In this document: positions 61,068 through 64,000 of the stretch, piece after piece
Position numbering within the stretch: the first letter of the stretch is position 1
Layout: the number at the start of each line of letters is the position of its first letter
Origin: Sva-07 sp963710625
GTDB lineage: Bacteria; Actinomycetota; Acidimicrobiia; Acidimicrobiales; Ilumatobacteraceae
DNA: 64,000 nt
Direction of reading: 5' to 3'
Assembly: GCA_963710625.1 (NCBI GenBank)
Contig: CAVQBG010000009.1
Coordinates: 248,001-312,000 of the forward strand
Program-made: the position numbers and the translations under genes
The notes under the pieces: generated by a model
Seen by the model: the letters and a program-made list of their open reading frames with translations, nothing else
Told to the model about the DNA's origin: nothing
Databases searched by the model: none

Positions 61068-61454
61068 ATGGACGCTCAGCTGCTCGCACAAGCACCATCG
61101 ACGTACACGATCGAGATCGACAACGAGGTGATCGTCCTCGACGAGGTCGGTGGCGGTCTGCACAGGCTCAACCCGGCCGCCACGATCGTCTGGTCGTGTC
61201 TCGACGGCGTGTCGACCCTGGACGAGATCTGCGTCGACCTCGCCGAGGCGTTCGGTGTCCCCTACGACCGGATGGCGGCCGACATCGCCGGAATCACCGA
61301 GCGCATGCTCGAGGATCGACTCGTCACACCCTTCGACACGCCCTTCGACGACACACCCTTCGACAACAGGACGGACCACCACGACCTGGCGGACTCGTCC
61401 GTCGAGGTCGACGACCGAGCGGTGGAGCGCGTCGTCGAGCCGGCTCAACCTTGA
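61068..61454 (+). CDS. Stand-alone PqqD-family protein (RiPP recognition element)
   Basis: The 128-residue protein has a PqqD domain (residues 12-88): YTIEIDNEVIVLDEVGGGLHRLNPAATIVWSCLDG and a helical ERMLEDRLVTPF. It resembles the N-terminal domain of the fusion at 51054. The tail holds a small repeat (TPFDTPFDDTPFD) and is acidic. PqqD proteins hand precursor peptides to modifying enzymes. It is transcribed divergently from the giant-protein operon and followed after 42 bp by the kinase-like gene. Confidence 0.88.
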   Translation: MDAQLLAQAPSTYTIEIDNEVIVLDEVGGGLHRLNPAATIVWSCLDGVSTLDEICVDLAEAFGVPYDRMAADIAGITERMLEDRLVTPFDTPFDDTPFDNRTDHHDLADSSVEVDDRAVERVVEPAQP

Positions 61455-61496
61455 CTCGAGGTCGAGTCTCCGCTCGGTCGAGCGGGCGAACTGAGC

Positions 61497-62234
61497 ATGC
61501 TGCTTCCGGTCCAGGACGGAGCCGGTGTGACGGTCGTTGTCAGGTCCGACGATCTCGAAGCGGCCGACATCCTCCGCGACCGCCTCGCCCCGTACCTCCA
61601 CGACGACGAGACGCTCCACGATGGCGCGGCCAACCGCCCGATTCGGGACATCTCGGTCAGATTCGGTGCCATTCAGAATGGCGTGCGAGACGCCCACCTC
61701 ATCACGCGCAACGGATGCGAGGCTCGTCGTACCTTCTCCCGCGATGATGCCATGGACACGGCGCTGGCTCTGCTCCAGACGTTTCGACCGGTGCCGCCCG
61801 GCGCGACGAGCCTGAATGCTCGCCTCCTGACACGCGACGGGACTGCCGTCGTTGTCGCCGACGGCTTCGGCCCCGCGATCGACACTCGTCATCGAGTGAT
61901 CACGGCGGCCGGGTACACGATCCACCCGTACACCCCGGTGTGGGTCGACGCGGCACGTGCCGAGGCCTTGGTGCCGTCGTCGCAGCACGATCTCGTCGAT
62001 GAGGGGTTCGACCGTCTTCCGATCGCGCACCTCGTCGCCGATGCGCCGGCAGAGGATCTCGACCAGTCGGCTTCGTCCCGTCTGGCTCGACTGGCTCCGC
62101 TCGTGGCCGGGCGAACGCAGCCGACACGGGGTGACGATCTCCGAGCACTCGTCGAGCTCACCTCGACATGCGACGTCGTCCGGATCGGACACTCCGACCC
62201 GAAGCAGGTCGCACGAGTACTCGTCGAACTCTGA
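61497..62234 (+). CDS. HPr-kinase-like protein with degenerate P-loop
   Basis: The 245-residue protein resembles the C-terminal domain of HPr kinase-like proteins in layout (MLLPVQDGAGVTVVVRSDD; ARLLTRDGTAVVVADGFGPAID; VITAAGYTIHPYTPVWVDA). At the expected Walker A position (residues 115-131) there is no GK[ST]: it reads ADGFGPAIDTRHRV. ATP binding is therefore doubtful, and it may be a regulatory or scaffold partner. It follows the PqqD gene, so the pair may mirror the fused PqqD-kinase gene at 51054. The family assignment rests on context and overall pattern. Confidence 0.7.
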   Translation: MLLPVQDGAGVTVVVRSDDLEAADILRDRLAPYLHDDETLHDGAANRPIRDISVRFGAIQNGVRDAHLITRNGCEARRTFSRDDAMDTALALLQTFRPVPPGATSLNARLLTRDGTAVVVADGFGPAIDTRHRVITAAGYTIHPYTPVWVDAARAEALVPSSQHDLVDEGFDRLPIAHLVADAPAEDLDQSASSRLARLAPLVAGRTQPTRGDDLRALVELTSTCDVVRIGHSDPKQVARVLVEL

Positions 62235-62258
62235 CCTCCTGGCGCCGTCGTTCCTGCG

Positions 62259-63278
62259 TCAGCCGGGTCGATGGCCCCAGGGGCGGGCAACCGCCTGGGC
62301 ACGGAGACACACGTCGGTGACGTCGATGGCGTGCTGCTGGGTCATCAGTCGCTCGCCGTCGTCGGCGAGATCGGCGATCAGCTGCTCGCCCCAGTCGACG
62401 ACTACGTCGGAGATGTCGACGCGTCGGGTGCCGTCACCGTCGACCACGATCAGGTGCTCGGCACCGTCGGCACCCGCGATGTCGACGTTGGCGCGGGCTT
62501 CGATCGTGCCGTCGACCCCGACGATCGTGAGGCGGCAGTCACCCCACGTTCCGAGACCCTTGGCGGTGAGGTAGTCGAGCCGGTGGTCGCTCACCACGTC
62601 GGGTCCGGCGAGTGTCATCGAGCCGATGTCCTGCATCGCCGGATGGTCGGGTGAGGCGACGTTGCCGACCGCGGAGGTGACCACGGCGACGTCGGCGGCG
62701 GTCAGGTCGGCGATCGTCAGGAACTGGTCGACCTGGTGCGAGCCGATGTCGACGAGGATCCCGCCGGTCGCGCCCGGGTCCCAGAACCAGTCGGGGCGCC
62801 GCTTGGCCCACATCGTGTGGGGTCCGGCGCCGATCAGGTGAACGATCCGCCCGACCGCACCGGCGCGGGCGAGGCGCACCGCTTCGGAGATTGCCCGGTT
62901 CTCGTAGCGCTCGGTGAACAGCACGGTCCACGGCCGGCCGGGCTTGCCGGTGATCGCGACGCGGATGGCGTCAAGCTGGTCCATCGTCGTGAGGCCCGGC
63001 TTGTCGCTGACCACGTGCTTGCCGGCGGCGATCGCCGCGAGGGCGATCTCCGCCCGCCGGTTCGGGATCGCCGCGGTGACGACCAGGTCGATCGTGTCGT
63101 CGGCGAGCATCTCGTCGTAGCTGACCGCCTGCGACTCGGTCTGCCAGCCCTCGTAGAGCTCGAGGAATCCGCCGTCGGGCACGTGACACGCGGCGACCGC
63201 ACCGGCTTTCACCAGCCGGTCGACGATCTCGAACACGTGGTTGTGGTCGAGCCCGTGCACGCCAAGTCGCACGGTCAC
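62259..63278 (-). CDS. Gfo/Idh/MocA-family oxidoreductase
   Basis: The 339-residue protein starts MTVRLGVHGLDHNHVFEIV; its Rossmann nucleotide-binding motif is unusual in having histidines and no canonical GxGxxG. LVVTAAIPNRRAEIALAAIAAGKHVVSDKPGLT carries the conserved catalytic-lysine motif of the family, and FTERYENRAIS plus GGILVDIGSHQVDQFL the substrate domain. The GTG start at 63278 is just after a palindrome. It is downstream (in transcription) of the edge gene, separated by two 31-nt palindromes. The substrate is probably a sugar or sugar-like compound. Confidence 0.85.
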   Translation of the reverse strand: MTVRLGVHGLDHNHVFEIVDRLVKAGAVAACHVPDGGFLELYEGWQTESQAVSYDEMLADDTIDLVVTAAIPNRRAEIALAAIAAGKHVVSDKPGLTTMDQLDAIRVAITGKPGRPWTVLFTERYENRAISEAVRLARAGAVGRIVHLIGAGPHTMWAKRRPDWFWDPGATGGILVDIGSHQVDQFLTIADLTAADVAVVTSAVGNVASPDHPAMQDIGSMTLAGPDVVSDHRLDYLTAKGLGTWGDCRLTIVGVDGTIEARANVDIAGADGAEHLIVVDGDGTRRVDISDVVVDWGEQLIADLADDGERLMTQQHAIDVTDVCLRAQAVARPWGHRPG

Positions 63279-63281
63279 GCT

Positions 63282-63312
63282 GTTACGCCAGGGGTCAGAC
63301 CCCCGGCGTAAC
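63282..63312. repeat. 31-nt family palindrome (copy 2)
   Basis: GTTACGCC/GGCGTAAC arms (extended to 11 bp by GCT/AGC), inner GGGG/CCCC, and loop core TCAGA. Length and layout equal the copies at 9606 and 63336, with compensatory arm changes. Confidence 0.88.
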
Positions 63313-63335
63313 AGCCAGGGGTCGAGCGACAGAGT

Positions 63336-63366
63336 GTGACGCCGGGGGTCTGACCCCTGGCGTCAC
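63336..63366. repeat. 31-nt family palindrome (copy 3)
   Basis: GTGACGCC/GGCGTCAC arms, inner GGGG/CCCC, loop core TCTGA. It ends directly at the stop codon of the edge gene and may also act as its transcription end. Confidence 0.88.
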
Positions 63367-64000
63367 TCACGAGAGCTCGCGGGTCATGGTGTCGAAGTCG
63401 GTCGACCAGGTGGCGTCGCCGGCGGTGAGGTTGTACTGGCGCGACAGGTGCTCGATCCCGCCCCACGGCGATTCGTGGCGGGGGAACAGCGCGAGCGGCT
63501 GCTCCTCGCCCTCGACCAGGAACGGACCGGTGCTCGAGAAGTCGACGATGCCCGCCGACGGCGACGTCCACGACACGGTGAACCCGGCGTCGTCGCGCAC
63601 CACCGACGGGTCGGCGACGGTCAGCGCCGCGATGAAGTCGTCGAGCGTGCCACCGTCGTCGCTGCCGACCTCCACCAACCACACGTTGTCCGGGCCGCCC
63701 TCGGCGACGAGGTCGAACGGCTTGACCATCCCGTTGGTCGACACGACCGCCGGGTCGTACTCCCGCCACGTCGGCGTGCGCCACGACCACAGCGCGATGT
63801 AGGCGCCGTTCTTCGCGGCGATGGTCCAGTTGCCCACCTGGCGCACCTCGTCGAAGTGGTCCTGGGGCACGTAGGCGTGCGTGAACGGCCGGTACCCGAA
63901 CACGCCCCACACCAGCGGGTCGGTCGACTCGTCCCACTTCGGTTGGTAGATGTGCACCGCCGTGCCCTCGTACTGAGCCGACCGCGGCATCGCCGCCTCG
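63367..64000 (-). CDS. Protein of unknown function, N-terminus off window
   Basis: The visible 210 residues (open through the right edge) are rich in aromatic residues and strand-like segments: VHIYQPKWDESTDPLVWGVFGYRP, QVGNWTIAAKNGAYIALWSWRTP and TVSWTSPSAGIVDFSSTGPFLVEGEEQPLALFPRHESPWGG. They look like the beta-rich C-terminal domain of a large polysaccharide-active or surface enzyme, but no catalytic motif identifies a family. The upstream end is missing, so the internal ATG at 63990 should not be taken as the start. Confidence 0.6.
   Translation of the reverse strand, partial: EAAMPRSAQYEGTAVHIYQPKWDESTDPLVWGVFGYRPFTHAYVPQDHFDEVRQVGNWTIAAKNGAYIALWSWRTPTWREYDPAVVSTNGMVKPFDLVAEGGPDNVWLVEVGSDDGGTLDDFIAALTVADPSVVRDDAGFTVSWTSPSAGIVDFSSTGPFLVEGEEQPLALFPRHESPWGGIEHLSRQYNLTAGDATWSTDFDTMTRELS

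Noticed and set aside
49912..62234. Typical lasso-peptide cluster
   Set aside because: No asparagine-synthetase-like cyclase, B-type protease or ABC transporter is present in the region.

Overview
The window is GC-rich, densely packed bacterial DNA. Codon use, actinobacterial small-protein families (DUF1918, DUF1876), LLM-class flavin oxidoreductases, a Baeyer-Villiger monooxygenase and several FAD/acyl-CoA enzymes point to a free-living actinobacterium, most plausibly class Acidimicrobiia (an Ilumatobacter-like marine organism). That placement is an inference from gene content; no rRNA gene is present. The only RNA gene seen is a tRNA-Leu(UAA).

Layout. 0-2.1 kb: a formylglycine-generating enzyme (cut by the left edge) translationally coupled to a type I sulfatase. 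2.2-16.8 kb: metabolic and envelope genes, including a ceramidase-like/acyltransferase fusion, an acyl-CoA ligase whose start lies in an 18-bp tandem repeat, a Baeyer-Villiger monooxygenase, an HtrA protease and a Rieske/glutamate-synthase fusion. 18.0-23.8 kb: an NAD-type formate dehydrogenase locus. Its catalytic subunit reads through an in-frame TGA (selenocysteine) followed by a SECIS-like hairpin. The usual alpha subunit is cut cleanly in two, with the halves encoded in inverted order around a fused NuoE/NuoF-like subunit; fdhD is convergent. 26.9-32.5 kb: a glycan island (two GT4 glycosyltransferases, an alpha/alpha-toroid protein, a GH130 phosphorylase-like enzyme). The 5' leaders of its rightward GT4 gene and of the small zinc-ribbon gene at its far end share a strongly conserved sequence. 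32.5-49.9 kb: transporters, oxidoreductases, regulators (one LysR gene frameshifted), a DUF1330-hemerythrin fusion and a small stress-type cluster (DUF1876, DUF1918, CBS pair).

49.9-62.2 kb is the most unusual region. A giant secreted DUF11/SdrD-type surface protein is followed, in a broken reading frame, by a gingipain-like (C25) peptidase domain. Downstream on the same strand come a Tat-exported ten-cysteine protein, a PqqD-HPr-kinase-like fusion and a nucleotidyltransferase. Divergent from the giant gene are a stand-alone PqqD protein and a second HPr-kinase-like protein with a decayed P-loop. PqqD plus kinase plus nucleotidyltransferase is a set known from peptide-modification clusters; its pairing with a giant surface protein and a Cys-rich Tat substrate may be an undescribed surface-protein or peptide-maturation system.

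Intergenic DNA carries three families of fixed-length palindromes (31, 42 and 52 nt), each with three or more copies and covarying arms. C-rich sense-strand tracts lie at or shortly after the stop codons of four genes.
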